A stretch of DNA of 64,000 nucleotides from Onchidella celtica (taxonomy: Eukaryota > Mollusca > Gastropoda > Systellommatophora > Onchidiidae): positions 64,168,046 to 64,232,045 of the forward strand of contig OZ007569.1 in NCBI GenBank assembly GCA_963931925.1, read 5' to 3'. Under the pieces are notes generated by a model. It was not told the origin of the DNA, ran no database searches, and saw only the letters and a program-made list of their open reading frames with translations. Every line of letters begins with the position of its first letter. Position 1 is the first letter of the stretch. A program made the position numbers and the translations under genes. This document shows positions 37,023 through 48,748 of the stretch, one piece after another.

Positions 37023-38509
37023 CAGTGGTTCTCAACGGGGGCAATATCACTTCCCATGGGCGAATCTCATTTTGAATCTCAGGGGAGGGGGCGAAAACGA
37101 CGAACGGGGGTGATGGGTGGGGGGGGGGGCTAAAACGACGAACAGGGGCCTGGGGGGGGGGGCGAAAACGTGAGGGGGCGAATTAATATTTTCTTAACTA
37201 GGGATTACAACTTTGCACAATATCCTGACCACAATTTTTGCTCTTTTTCGTATAAAACCAGACGTGTATCATTTATGCCCGTACATGTAGTAGACAAAAA
37301 TCCTTGTCAAGTTCATTTTCTTTGACCATTCAGTAAATTACCAGTAGATCTAAATGAAAGCGGGGAAGGGATTACTTTAGAGGGAAGGCCATACCAGTGA
37401 CCAACATAATTTCAGTAGCTACAGATGGAGCACCCACCAACGATGGAATGGCATCATAGACTTCATAAAAACAGGGGTGCCTGGCCACCTCGCCGTCCAT
37501 ATTGAGATGACGAAACATTTGAGCGACTTCTCCTGTCAAAAGAAGTGCGCTGCTTATCAATGAGTAAGCTGCCTTCGACGCTTCTTGGAGCTGTTTGAAT
37601 CAATGCGTTTTTTTTTTAGCAACAGGAAATCGGCATGCCAGCCTGGATAGAGAATACAGAAGCTCCCTTATTGTTAAAAATTTTTGGCAAGTAAATGAAC
37701 TTTAACGGCAACAAGACCAATCTAGTTAAGGCAAACTGTATCCTGTCGTCTTTCTCCGTCAGTCTGGAATTGTGGAAAACCGGCGTGAATCGTTCACTTC
37801 ACTCAACCTTGCAAACCCATAATTATCATGCACTTTCGATTTCAAGATCAGCGAGATCTAGATCTATGTGTCCCCGAGTGAGTTATAAACCGTAATGCAT
37901 ACGATGTACCTATGACGCCCATGTATTTGCAAGAGGAACTGCCAGATTTCCAGCACTGCACCTAAGGTCAAATCATTTTCAAATCAGAGGGCTACAAAGT
38001 TTTCCGGATAAAACACCGGAACATCTATTATTTCACCTGGAAGGACGTTCCTTCTAGCTCCATTAGCCTTTTCCTGTACGTTTTTTCTATTTTGTAGGAA
38101 AGGATCGAGTGCACGTAAAGACATCTCAAAAGCAGAGAAACAGGTTTCAGGTTTGTGAGGTGGGTGATCTGCGTTTGCTTCTCACAAACACCGACATATA
38201 CCATGCCTGACCACAGCACATTAACCACGGGAAAGTCACCGACATGTTAACAATATATGTACATGGGTTTTATGAACAGAAACAGCCAATGCATTTGATT
38301 TTCCATTTATTTTTGTTTATGATATTCGAATAATTAGTAAGCTAAGCGTCATTAAAAAGCTTTGAAAACCTTAACAGAATTTATGCTTAGTCTGTGCAAC
38401 TTTGGTTGATTTTTGGGTGGGGTAAGGTCAGGGGAGAGGGGGGGGGTGGCGATGAAAGAACATTTGGGACAGAAGGGGGCGATTGCCCGCAAGAGGTTGA
38501 GAACCACTG
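37023..38509. mobile_element. hAT-like non-autonomous DNA transposon, 1487 bp
   Basis: Perfect 14-bp terminal inverted repeats CAGTGGTTCTCAAC lie at 37023-37036 and 38496-38509, a sequence typical of hAT elements. The 8-bp flanks are GTCTAAAA and GTCCAGAA, which differ by two transitions, as expected for an old target duplication. Both subterminal regions are G-rich. I found no transposase with recognisable catalytic motifs; the minus-strand frame at 37372-37560 is too short to judge. Confidence 0.75.
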
Positions 38510-38517
38510 GTCCAGAA

Positions 38518-41128
38518 CCATGTAACCGGTGTCATGGGATATTGAGCGTCTGGTGGAAGAAGTTCCTATATCCATCAAGGAATTGATCTTATGTCTTGCC
38601 AAGATAATTTCAGATGCTAAATAAAATAAATGTTGGCAAAAGGTTGGAGCCAGGACACCCTGGAATTTCATAATAGATAACATTCCAGGCTGAGGAAACG
38701 CCACTGAAAAAAAAGAAAATGCCTGTGTCAAAATTGTATTGCGGAGAGGTCTTTGTTTCTCGGGGCCTCAGCCTACGCCTTTTGCCTTCATGTTAAAGCT
38801 GAGTTGCAGTGTCCCAGAATGTTATATACCGGCCCGATACATATAAATGAAATGAATATTTAATTTGATAGATGAACCAGTTAAAGAAAAACAAAATGTG
38901 GTTGGGCTTTGAGAAAAGAGTTCAAATAGGAATGGCCCTGCGGGAGAAAAAAGATAAGATAAAAAATTTTGTTGACGCCAAACTCAGAAAAGGAAATACA
39001 ATGTAAAACACTACAAAACACAGCTTCAACGAATTGTCACTAAGAACAGCAAGCTGCTTTTTTTTTTCATCAATATACAGCGATCCTCTCCCTAATCAGT
39101 GAATCCCTGGCCTAGGAAGGTTCGTTCATATACATGTATAATGCAATCTATATGGTACATTTGTCCTGTACCACGAAGCCAGATTTGTTGAGCAATGCCC
39201 GTATGAATGGAAATCAGCTGTTTATCCGGTGAGCCGGAAAACGTGCTTGCTGCCTACAATATTGCTTTGCTCCGATTTGACTCCAACCCACCCCTTATCT
39301 CTGACATAGACTTAGACCACATTTCAACATTTAGAACATATTATTCTTTTTGTGCCATGTAGATTTGATCTAAATAATAGCAAAACAGATGAACTTTCGT
39401 GAAAGTTCAATAGACATTTCTCTCTAACGATGGAGATGTCATAATATATATACCGTTTTCTTCCGCTTATTTACTCACCTCGCATTTTTAAATGCTGTGG
39501 ATCCCTTTCACTGTGTTTGCCACAGGTAGTTTCCCTGTTATTTCAGCAATCTTATATTTGTTTGCATGTAGTCATAGAGATCCTCAACGCATTATTGTTT
39601 TGTTCTATATTTTGTTGGTCATTCGCAATAAAACATCTGAAGAAAAATATTGTAAAAACTCGAATATGACAATGATAACAAATATGATGCAAATATAGAT
39701 TATAACGCATGAAAATCAAGTAATCGCTTTACTCAGCAAACAATTAACAAGGCAGAAAAGACGCGCCTGGTTTCTCCGGACGCCCACACACACGGTGGCA
39801 TTCCATTTTCCCGACTGTCCTCCCCGTGAAGATCCAACAAGAGCTACCCAAGAGGTCGTGGTAATGCTTAAATCTGCTGAAAATTCGGTTCTTTACGGGA
39901 GAAACGGAAGAAGGAACGTGATCATTGGAAATCGTTACCTTCGTTACAGAGAGCTGTCTACTCATTCAGTCTGAATGGTTCTGTTCATCCTTTTCTTTCT
40001 TCTATGTTTCTGTCATTCTCTTTACACTCTGTCCTCTTTCTTGCCCGTCAGCTATGCAGTTTCATTTTACGGTGTCCTCTTCGTTGTGTTCTTATTTTCT
40101 CTCTCGTTCTTTGAGTGTATGTATGTGTCCGTGTGTGTGTCTTTATCCCACTCCCCTCTCCTTCCTTTTCGTTACTATTTACTTTTCATTCTTTTTTTGG
40201 CTTGTTTGTGTTCTTACTATACAAATGGGCTACTAATGTTTTGTTGTTGCTGTTGGACTTTTTTTTTCGGGAGAGGGGGGTGTGCAAGTATTCTCCAATA
40301 TTTAAAATTTCTCTACCCTCCGCTTGTCACGTTCTGTCGCCTTTTGTGCTCACCGAGGCAGCAGCTTTTGTGTATTCTGCAAATCGCTACGTATACTTTC
40401 TGCATCTAGATTTTCGGCTCCCTTATACAGCTTGGTGTACAGCTGAGAGTGAAGGAGAAATACGGACAGTCTACCGCAGCCAGGAAATGACACTATCACA
40501 GATGGAGGCAGTAGCTGCCAAATTGCCCTCCACTCCCTCTTTTCTACTTTCACATCAACCCCAAGCCCATTCATCCTCCTCTTTTTCTTCTGTCCGTCCT
40601 TTCAACCACCCCTCTTCTTATGTTTTGAACCTAAAAGGATTTATTGATTCACAACGGTAACACATTAACGAGAATCTTACAATCGCCCCTCTACCCTCCC
40701 TTCACCTCTCCAAACTGGACACCACACAGAAACGGCTGTTATGACAGGTCCAGTCTCTGTTTAAATGGACTGGAAGACAGGTCATCTAAGATTATGGAAA
40801 TACAATGCATTCAGATAGTGTTGTTTGAGCCCATTTATGAATTTCTTAGACTTGCCAGTAATTGGCTTCTGACTTTCAGCTAATGTTATCACAGTCACTT
40901 TTGTGTCTTTCTCGGTTAACGCCACAGTAGGAAAGGGAAAGCATGCAGCATTCATTTGCTGGAACTGAGACGGTCAAACCTGGGGAGGGCGTGTGTGTGT
41001 GTTTGGTATGTGTATGTGTTGGGAGGGAGGAGGAGGGGGAGGGGGGGGTTGGGATTAGACGGACGTGCGCAACGATGCTGTCTTGTGAACCTTTTTTTTT
41101 TTTTTTATGGTTTTCTTTCTCTTTTCAG
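38518..41128. other. Non-coding stretch upstream of the PDZ gene
   Basis: It holds T-rich and GT-rich sequence (GT-rich with G runs at 40985-41050) and a long T run at 41091-41106. Three overlapping plus-strand frames at 39925-40660 are Phe/Ser/Leu-rich and appear to be chance. A 5' non-coding exon of the PDZ gene may lie here or further upstream but was not identified. Confidence 0.4.
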
Positions 41129-41170
41129 TGATTTTGTTTACTCTTCGTTCGACAGTGTGATGTAAGCAAA

Positions 41171-41234
41171 ATGGACCTGGATGGCTATGTGATTATATTT
41201 GCACAGACGTCCGACCACAAAATCAAGTTATTTG
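41171..41234 (+). CDS. PDZ gene, first coding exon
   Basis: It encodes MDLDGYVIIFAQTSDHKIKLF plus one base of the next codon. A strong splice acceptor (long pyrimidine tract ending TTTTCAG at 41128) precedes it, with an in-frame TGA at 41129, so the ATG at 41171 is the likely start. Its context is AAA-ATG-G, close to optimal. A second acceptor, CGACAG at 41155, is also in frame. The donor is TTTG/GTAAGA. The sequence fits the second and third strands of a PDZ domain with a short loop between them. Confidence 0.6.
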
Positions 41235-41334
41235 GTAAGAATTATAATTAAACCATACCATCTCTGTCAGTCTAATAGACACAGATCATCTATCTCTCAT
41301 TACCGTCAGGGCCGTCTAGACACCATCATATGAG

Positions 41335-41696
41335 TGTTTAGCTCTTTATTTTAGGAGGTTATCTGCCCTTGGCATTTACACCTCATTTTTTCTTGTTTTA
41401 TTATTTCTTGTTGTGGTGGGGATTCGTTTTTTAGAATTTTGCCCGGGCAGGGGCCTTGAGCGGTCTGCTCTTCACGATTTCCAACTGCCAAGGTTTCTTT
41501 AGCGTGCGCAACGTGCAAACGGGTCCTGCGAATTTTTCGTCCTTGTCCGAGAAGACTAGGTGCTCGATTCTACCCACCTTAGGATCAGGGACATGAAAAG
41601 ATGAGAAAAGTTCCAAATTTCCAATATACCTGCACCGACCGGGATTAGAATTTCGGCCTGAGAGACGAGCACCTTGCCTCTAGACCACCATGTCCC
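41335..41696 (-). mobile_element. tRNA-derived SINE, copy B, in intron 1
   Basis: It has the same layout as copy A: head GGGGACATGGTGGTCTAGAGG, core with TTGGCAGTTGGAAATCGTG, and tail ending CTAAAATAAAGAG. The B box is degraded. Flanking direct repeats of 14 bp differ at one base: CACCATCATATGAG (41321-41334) and CACCATTATATGAG (41697-41710). It lies antisense to the PDZ gene. Confidence 0.88.
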
Positions 41697-42590
41697 CACC
41701 ATTATATGAGCCCCTGGGCAGATTCTTTTGTAATGCCGGTACGTGGGATTTCCTTCCCCGTATTAAAAACCCTGGACAACTGTCCAAAGTAGCCGTGCGT
41801 TAAGACGGCGGTAATTACCGTACATCACCAGTGCTAACTAACTGCCCTTTAAAAGACTGACAGACCGTCTGGCAGCTGCAGCCTCTGTACTATTCAGTTT
41901 CCTGTCTGGCGACAACTAGAACCGAATTACACAGGACTGAACTCCCAGCACAATGGCTTCGTCGTGTTTTTGCATTCTTAGTTGTCAGTCATCATTAACT
42001 CATCTCGCTTCGGTGCAACAGCTCTCTGTTCGCCTCTCAGATGAATAGCCTGATTTTCTATCGTACTGCATCAGTTAGCCTTTCTCGTGGAAGACTCATT
42101 TATTTGTTGACTATATTGCTTTGCCACTATTATAGCATGTGCGTATGTGCTTGTGTGTGTAGGTGTATGTGTGTGTATGCATTGGCGTGCGTGTGTGTGT
42201 ATGGCGGGGAGGGGGGCATGTTTATATACTTGCGTGCGCGTGTATGTTACTGTTTCACAGACTCAATCCTTGAACTATAATTTCGAAAATGAGTAACAAA
42301 GTGTATTGATGTTGGTTGTAGTTTTTGTTTTCCACACCCACCAGAGTCGTCTTTAAATGCAGTAAATAGCTCTCTTGAGTTTGAAATATTAAATATCTGT
42401 ATAGCTCCATTTGCTGTAATTTTAAGATGAATCCAGTGCAGGAAGTTCTTTTTATTTGGCAGGCTGTCTGTGAAGTGTGTGACAATGAATAATTATAATG
42501 TATATCTAATAGAGGTTAGGTTTTTCTCAACAATCACTCTTTTCAGGCTACTTACGGTGCATGTGATATAATTTTCATCTTTTCCAACAG

Positions 42591-42700
42591 GTTGCCCTGC
42601 AGACCGTGCGGATATGGAAACCAGCGACGAGATCGTAGAAGTCAACGGAAAGTGTGTTAGAAATTGCCCTAAAGAATTTCTCACCAGATATATAAAGCAG
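42591..42700 (+). CDS. PDZ gene, second coding exon, PDZ core
   Basis: The exon sits between TTTTCCAACAG and GTATGA. Spliced in phase 1, it reads (G)CPADRADMETSDEIVEVNGK and then CVRNCPKEFLTRYIKQ. The PADR...SDEIVEVNGK stretch is the classic PDZ signature (usually GDEILEVNG), and what follows is the second PDZ helix. It ends in phase 0. This is the strongest protein evidence outside the retrotransposon. Confidence 0.85.
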
Positions 42701-44166
42701 GTATGAAAAGCATCACTGTCTCTCTCACTTTGAGAGCCTGTTTCGTACGTTATATTATGAACAATTTACATGTGGCATGGTAATGTGCCCCCCCCCCCCC
42801 CCAAATTGGCTCCAAGATAGTTATTTCTGACAGAAGAAATTTTGAGGGTTAATGGGAAAATGGTTGACAAAAATGATTCAAAATAGGCCAACAAGTTCTT
42901 TTTTTTTTTTTGTCTATTGGATATAAAGTCAGTAAAGTGAAGAAGCTTGTTGGTAAAACAATTTAATATGTGCCTACCCCCAGTTTCAGATGACAGCTAT
43001 ATTGCTACTGACCCGACCACATCGTACTGTTTCACGGAAAGAATGATCGAATTATTTATTTTTAAAAGGCCCGAGTACCTTGTCAATGAGCCACTGTAAT
43101 GTCGTTCGGCAACGAACCTGTAACTAATCTGTTTCATATCAATCTGTCGAATGAAAATGTAAACTATCTGAGCCTAGCTATGGCAGCGTGCAGTTACCAC
43201 GAAAAGAGGGCACCCGAAAAGCGCGGGGTCGATGAGAAATTGTAAAGACAGGACGAGCGCGATTTCCTATGGCACTTTATTTCAGGGGAAACTATCTGAT
43301 TTTACAAATGCCGAAATACAAACAACTAGTTATCTCCCTGTCATGAGAACAAGAATTATTTCTTTATGTTATCTTATAATGAACATTCATCTCGCAGTAA
43401 CTTTCAGAAATATCAAAAATCAAACTAGTGATCTGAAAATTGTTGCCAGAGACTAGGTGTTTGTTATTTTACTTATAAACGCGACGACCCTTACTGTTTG
43501 TGTTTGTGACTGGGGTAAGCGGCCAGTGTGTTTTGTTAGTAGCCGCCATATTGAATTATTGAAATAACTGGAACAAAACAAGGCCGCCGTGAACCAATAC
43601 CTGTCCCTGGAGTTTTAATTATCAAACTTATTCGGTGCACTTGTTAGAGGTAGGTCTGACTCAAAACCACGAAAAAGATTTTCATTCATACATGGGAGAA
43701 GTTTTATGTTGTTTCATGAAGAAATAATGCTTTTATTTATTGTTGAAAGGGATGGGCTATGGCCTGTGCTGGGTGTTTGATGCGGGAAAGTAGGTTTCAT
43801 TGATTCACCAGCACAGCAGCGAATGCGGAAGCCAAAGTAGCCTTCGTTGTATTGATTATTGATCGCCGTGTAACCAAGTGTACGCTACTATTGGACAGTT
43901 ATTGTGGTTTAAATTATAGTTTCTGAATGAAAAAAATATCGCTTTCAGGTTCAGGAGAAATATTTGTGGGAACTTCGCACCTTCCTGTCAACCACACTTC
44001 TGTCACGATAGCGGATAATAATTCGAGGAAATAATTATGAGGGCCTGTAAGTGTAAGTAGCCTAGATTCAGTATCATTTATAAGTCTATGAAGTTACCCA
44101 GAGAGGGGGAACCAGGAAGCAACAGTTACTTCAGATCTATTTAACAGACTCTGAAGTATAAGTTGA

Positions 44167-44446
44167 ACTAGATCTAGATCTAGATCTACTCTAGTCTATA
44201 TCGCCCCATTTTACTTAATTTCAAAACTTTGTACCCTCTATCTATGACTATGGTATGAAAAAGCTGGACTAATTAGGTGTGCAGACAGCAGTGTCTCCCT
44301 GAATAGCCTACTCGTCTAGTTTGGTCACCAACAATAGGCAACATGTCTTGCTTTGCCAGCTTTCTGACAAAACCTGATTCTTGGAGCTTCCCAAGTTTTG
44401 TTCCTTCTTAATTAGATCTAGATCTAGATCTAGATTCTAGATCTAC
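44167..44446. repeat. Two short AGATCT arrays
   Basis: Runs of the hexamer GATCTA lie at 44167-44190 and 44414-44446. The same hexamer is scattered singly through the window. Confidence 0.75.
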
Positions 44447-44736
44447 TTATGACTTAAAGAAGCTCATAGAGAGAAAATTATAGTGAATGGTGCTTGTCAC
44501 TGGCTTCATCTGCTGATTTTAATCCAAAAGAGCATGATTGTTAAACTCATTCGCTGTTGTAATCCGAATATAGCCTATTTGGCTCACAGATTTTTGCTTC
44601 GCTAGGGAAAGCCAAATTTTCGGCTTGAGTGGACACCCATTTTCCAACACTAATACCTAAGCCAACGTCTCAAAATTTTGAATACCATCCTGGCTCACTG
44701 ATTTTCATTTGCTTTAATGTATATTTATTAATGTAA

Positions 44737-45200
44737 CTAGTGTAAGGGCCCGTTCAAAGAACGGGTTGCAAACAACACGCACAATCAGCACACAGATTAT
44801 GTAGATCTAGGAAGAAAACAACTCACAACTGGCACAGTAACACCCGCATGGCCCGTACCGTGCATGAGGCAGACGGCACAGAAACTCGTGCCTTCAAACT
44901 TAACGCAACCAGAAGTTTAAAGTCAAAACAAAACAAAGGCAGGAGGGAGGCAACCAATGTTGAGGAGCAAGCATTATTCAATGACGTACTCTCTCTCTCT
45001 TACAATAAAAGTAGTAATCTGCAGTCCTGTTTCAGAACTCATGCGCGCCAGGACACTGCGCACCAAGCTTATATGGTTACTTTTTATGACATGCATGGCA
45101 CTAAAGTCGAAACAAAACAAAGGCAGGAGGGAGGCCATCATTTTTGAGAAGAAAGCATTATTTGATATTTTTAGGCCTATTTTCATTTATTACAAAATTA
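44737..45200 (-). mobile_element. Helitron-like element, 3' end clear, 5' end not located
   Basis: On the minus strand a hairpin CCCGTTC-TTT-GAACGGG (44765-44749) is followed 8 nt later by CTAG and then a T. This matches the hallmark Helitron 3' end: a short hairpin just before CTRR, inserted next to T. The interior holds two copies of a roughly 64-bp segment (44918-44981 and 45102-45165), 184 bp apart. The right-hand limit given is arbitrary. Confidence 0.5.
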
Positions 45201-45747
45201 CAATACTTTGCTTTCATGTCAAAGGAATAGACATAGTAGCAAAAAGAACTATCTTCCACGTGTAATTTTTTCAGGTCTGGGCATTTCTTCCTCGCAGCAG
45301 TGAATTTTTTTTTTTTTGCTGTTTTTATAGATATGTCTTGTGTTCACACTGAGTGAAAGAAAAAGTGTCTTTAAACTATGTCTAACTATCAGACTGGATA
45401 GTGTTGAGAGTTCCCGTCCACACCCACAAAAGTTACTGTAGGAAATTAGTTCAATAAGGCAATCCAGTTTTGTGTCCAATGTCATTGTATGATAGGCAGC
45501 CATCTAGTCTAAGCCCTCACTATATTTCGTTATGCCAAATCAGCAGCTGCGACATTAGAAATTGCAGTGATTGTTCTTTTTATTGGTATCAGTGATCAGA
45601 TCTATAGACTGATGAGAGGCACCGTGATTATTAGGCAATCACTGTCACAAATTGTTTTGTAATAGTGAATGATATGGTTTGTTACGTATAATTTCAGATT
45701 TTGGAAGGATTACCAGCTCCTTTAATCTCCAGCGACACTTTAATTTT

Positions 45748-46211
45748 TAAAGCTATTTAAGGGGACAAGAGTGTGAAAAGATATTAAATAATATAATTGA
45801 AAATGATTTTAAAATGAAATAAATAAATTCGTCAGACAATATATATCTCTAGCCCTTAACCATGTCAGTAAACCTATGTTTACCGAATATGGTAATCCTC
45901 CCCAGATTATTAAGTTTACAGCAAAACTTCATTGTGAATCACCATTTATGTGAAGAAGAAATTGGAACTTTAAAGCTATTTAAAGGGACAAGCGTGTGAA
46001 AAGATATTAAATAATATAATTGAAAATGATTTTAAAATAAAAGAAATGAATTTGTCAGACATATATCTCTAGCCCTTAACCATGTCAGTAAACCTATCCT
46101 CCTACTTATAAATGTTTACAGAATATGGTAATCCTCCCCAGATTATTAAGCTTACACTTACAGCAAAACTTCATTGTGAATCACCATTCATGTGAAGAAG
46201 AAATAGGAACT
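45748..46211. repeat. Tandem duplication of about 223 bp
   Basis: The segment starting TAAAGCTATTTAA at 45748 is repeated from 45971 with a few substitutions and small indels. The duplicate lies in intron 2 and does not encode a recognisable protein. Confidence 0.85.
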
Positions 46212-47568
46212 GTTTATTAAGAAATGACAGTGACATTATCATTATAGCAAGCATTTCACACCATTTCACCACATCAAGTTGACCACCCCCCAGTACAATT
46301 AGACTGGTATAATACTGCAGTAAGTGGGGTAAGGTGAAGACTCATGTCAATGTTTCTGTATGTTAAATATTGATGATCAGACCCTTGATATCATTAAGAA
46401 TTTATAATTGCGAAATTATTAAATTATTCTACATAAATCTATTATATATGCCCTGCCAGTCAAGTCGAAATGTCTCTGTTGTTGCTCAGTGCCTTTCAAG
46501 AAAAAGGATATTTCTCTTGCCCTCATAATAATTAAATTCAGTAATCCTCCGTCGCAGCTGCTCTATCACAAAAATACCTTCAAAAGGCAAAATTCGTTCG
46601 TCAGCCTGTCTTGAGACAGCGATATGTTAAGCAGCTTTACTCTTTGTCTGCTTCCAGTGAATTGTATATATCACACAAAGCTGATTTTCAGAGGTAGCAT
46701 TGCTGCAAAAAAATCAGTGCTCAGAGGCTCACGCTCAAAATACGCCCATGCGAAGTGACAGTGTAAGAAAATGATAGCAATTAAGCGAAGTCAAAACTGT
46801 AACGATTGATAATGATCATTATTTCTTAACATCAGTAGGATTTAAAGAAAATAAAATTAACTGTGAAGAAATTATGTATACAACTTCATTCTGTGCATTA
46901 TATTCTGTCACGGGAGAATGCAAAGCAGATGTTACCAAAATATGGCACAGCTTTAACATAATTTTGCAATTACTATGACACAAGAAAGTCATGATTCCTA
47001 GAAGTGTCATTTTTGTCAAGTTGTTGCAGCAAAGCGGTGCAAAATACATTCATGATAGCATGTTTTCTGTAAGTTTCTTTCACAAAAAAAAATTTATGGT
47101 TGTGCAAATGTATTTTTGAAAGTGTTCAAATTGTGACAAAACATCTTTAGTATGGGTGTCTGAGAGAGGCCTCGGAAAAGTTCAATTGTTGCAATTAATT
47201 GTGAAGAATCTCATTCCTGAATGAATTGTCAGCTTTAAATATTTCATGGCGCAAACCTTTTTTCCAGAATTCTTTTGCAAGACATAAGGGGTATTGAGGA
47301 TCAGTTGTGGATAAGGTTATCATAAAATGGGATATCATGACCTCAGATCTCTCAAAAAACATACTCTTATGGATGGTGGAAGATTATGATGCTCCATGGA
47401 TTCTGATTGAAGACTTTGCATTTATATATGTTACTATTTAGTAAGTATTAGTATGTAAACTAGAATGAACTATTTTTCTCACCTGCTTTTTCATGGGTTT
47501 TTTTTCTTACTTTCCTCCTGCATCAACTGATCTGTGTCAGATTTATTTTTGTTCTTTTTTTCTTCCAG

Positions 47569-47664
47569 TGTATAAAAACTCGGACTGTTAACTTAAGAGT
47601 AAAAAGGAGGAAGCAGAAGAAAAGAAAAGGTAAGCCTCTTTCTGTACCTTTAAAATGGCTCCAG
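47569..47664 (+). CDS. PDZ gene, third coding exon, last PDZ strand and basic tail
   Basis: After the acceptor TTCTTCCAG it reads CIKTRTVNLRVKRRKQKKRK. TVNLRVKRR is the final PDZ strand, followed by a basic stretch that could bind lipid or act as a nuclear signal. There are two possible donors. G/GTAAGC after 47629 is the stronger but leaves a phase that meets a stop in the next exon. CAG/GTCAGA after 47664 keeps the frame open. I give the longer form; the choice is uncertain. Confidence 0.65.
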
Positions 47665-47936
47665 GTCAGAGCAATGAGATGCCTTTTCATCTGAGCTTTT
47701 TTTTCCCTCTCCATTGAAACCATATTTGTGGTTTGGTATTCATGGTTTCTCACTCCATAGTCTTAACATGGATATGCTTTATGTATGAAGTAGCATTGGG
47801 GTCCATGATAGAAACAGCTGACTACTTAATGTTTAGGGATTTCTTTTGCCTGTAGAACTTCCTGTTATTATTAATTAGAAAAGACCATAACATCAAACAC
47901 TGCGACCAGATAATAATTTAAAATTTCAGGTCCCAG

Positions 47937-48107
47937 ACCTCATTAGATGATGTCGAACTACATCTGGTTCCAAGCCATGTAAATAACCGTCACAACTGGA
48001 ATTTGGGAGAAAAGTTTCCGCCACTCTATTCCGGAGAGAACATTAATTTCCGTACTACATTGCTGTTCACCGTTCAAAATGAAATTCCCAAAGTGGCCTA
48101 TATCCAG
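47937..48107 (+). CDS. PDZ gene, fourth coding exon, unrecognised domain
   Basis: It encodes 57 residues, starting TSLDDVELHLVPSHV and ending FTVQNEIPKVAYIQ, before the donor CAG/GTTTAA. Two acceptor AGs are close together, at 47929 and 47936. The second gives phase 0 and matches the long form of exon 3. Composition and hydrophobic patterning look like a folded protein, but I do not recognise the family. Confidence 0.55.
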
Positions 48108-48708
48108 GTTTAATTGCTACCTCCACTGCATCTCCCTTGGGGTGACTGTAAGTGTAAGCCCAGAAGAATACATATTCAGAAGCTCATCACAACAGGTTTT
48201 CACCGTTTTCTGTTTGTGATATTGGACTGAGATTCCTTAGGTCTATTTGTCTGGTTGCTTGAGTATTGGACTTCTAGATGGCCTGTTTTTAATTTTTTTG
48301 TACTCACTCCTTTGTTCCTATTTTCTGTACTTCCCAAACCTTTCCTTCAAAGTTGCAAGTATTTAAAAAGATATCTGTTCTCCTGCCCATTTTTGTCATG
48401 TTTTCCTGCACCATATTATCTTGTCATTTCCCCATCTTTCTTTCATCATTTCTTGGTGGCTGTTTCGAGCTTCAGTGATGGAGTAGAGCACTTGAAGATG
48501 ACATGATGATGACCTAAATACGTGAAACTGGCATAATTTGTTTCAGCAGTGTGTAAAATATGATAACTGTCATACCAGCAGTTTTTCTGACAACACTTCA
48601 AAGTATTTCAACCTCCACTTCTTTTTCTTTTGCCCTTATTTTCGTCGCCGCCCCCCCCCCCCCCACCAAAACAACAAAAACTATTCCTTTTGTCTCTTTC
48701 TCTCTCGA

Positions 48709-48712
<4 letters not shown>

Positions 48713-48748
<36 letters not shown>
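48713..48748. repeat. TC dinucleotide repeat
   Basis: Pure CT repeat in intron 4, preceded by a C run near 48650-48664. Confidence 0.9.

Noticed and set aside
39975..40660. Overlapping Phe/Leu/Ser-rich frames that look like membrane proteins
   Set aside because: The sequence is a T-rich pyrimidine stretch, so hydrophobic translations are expected by composition; three frames overlap.
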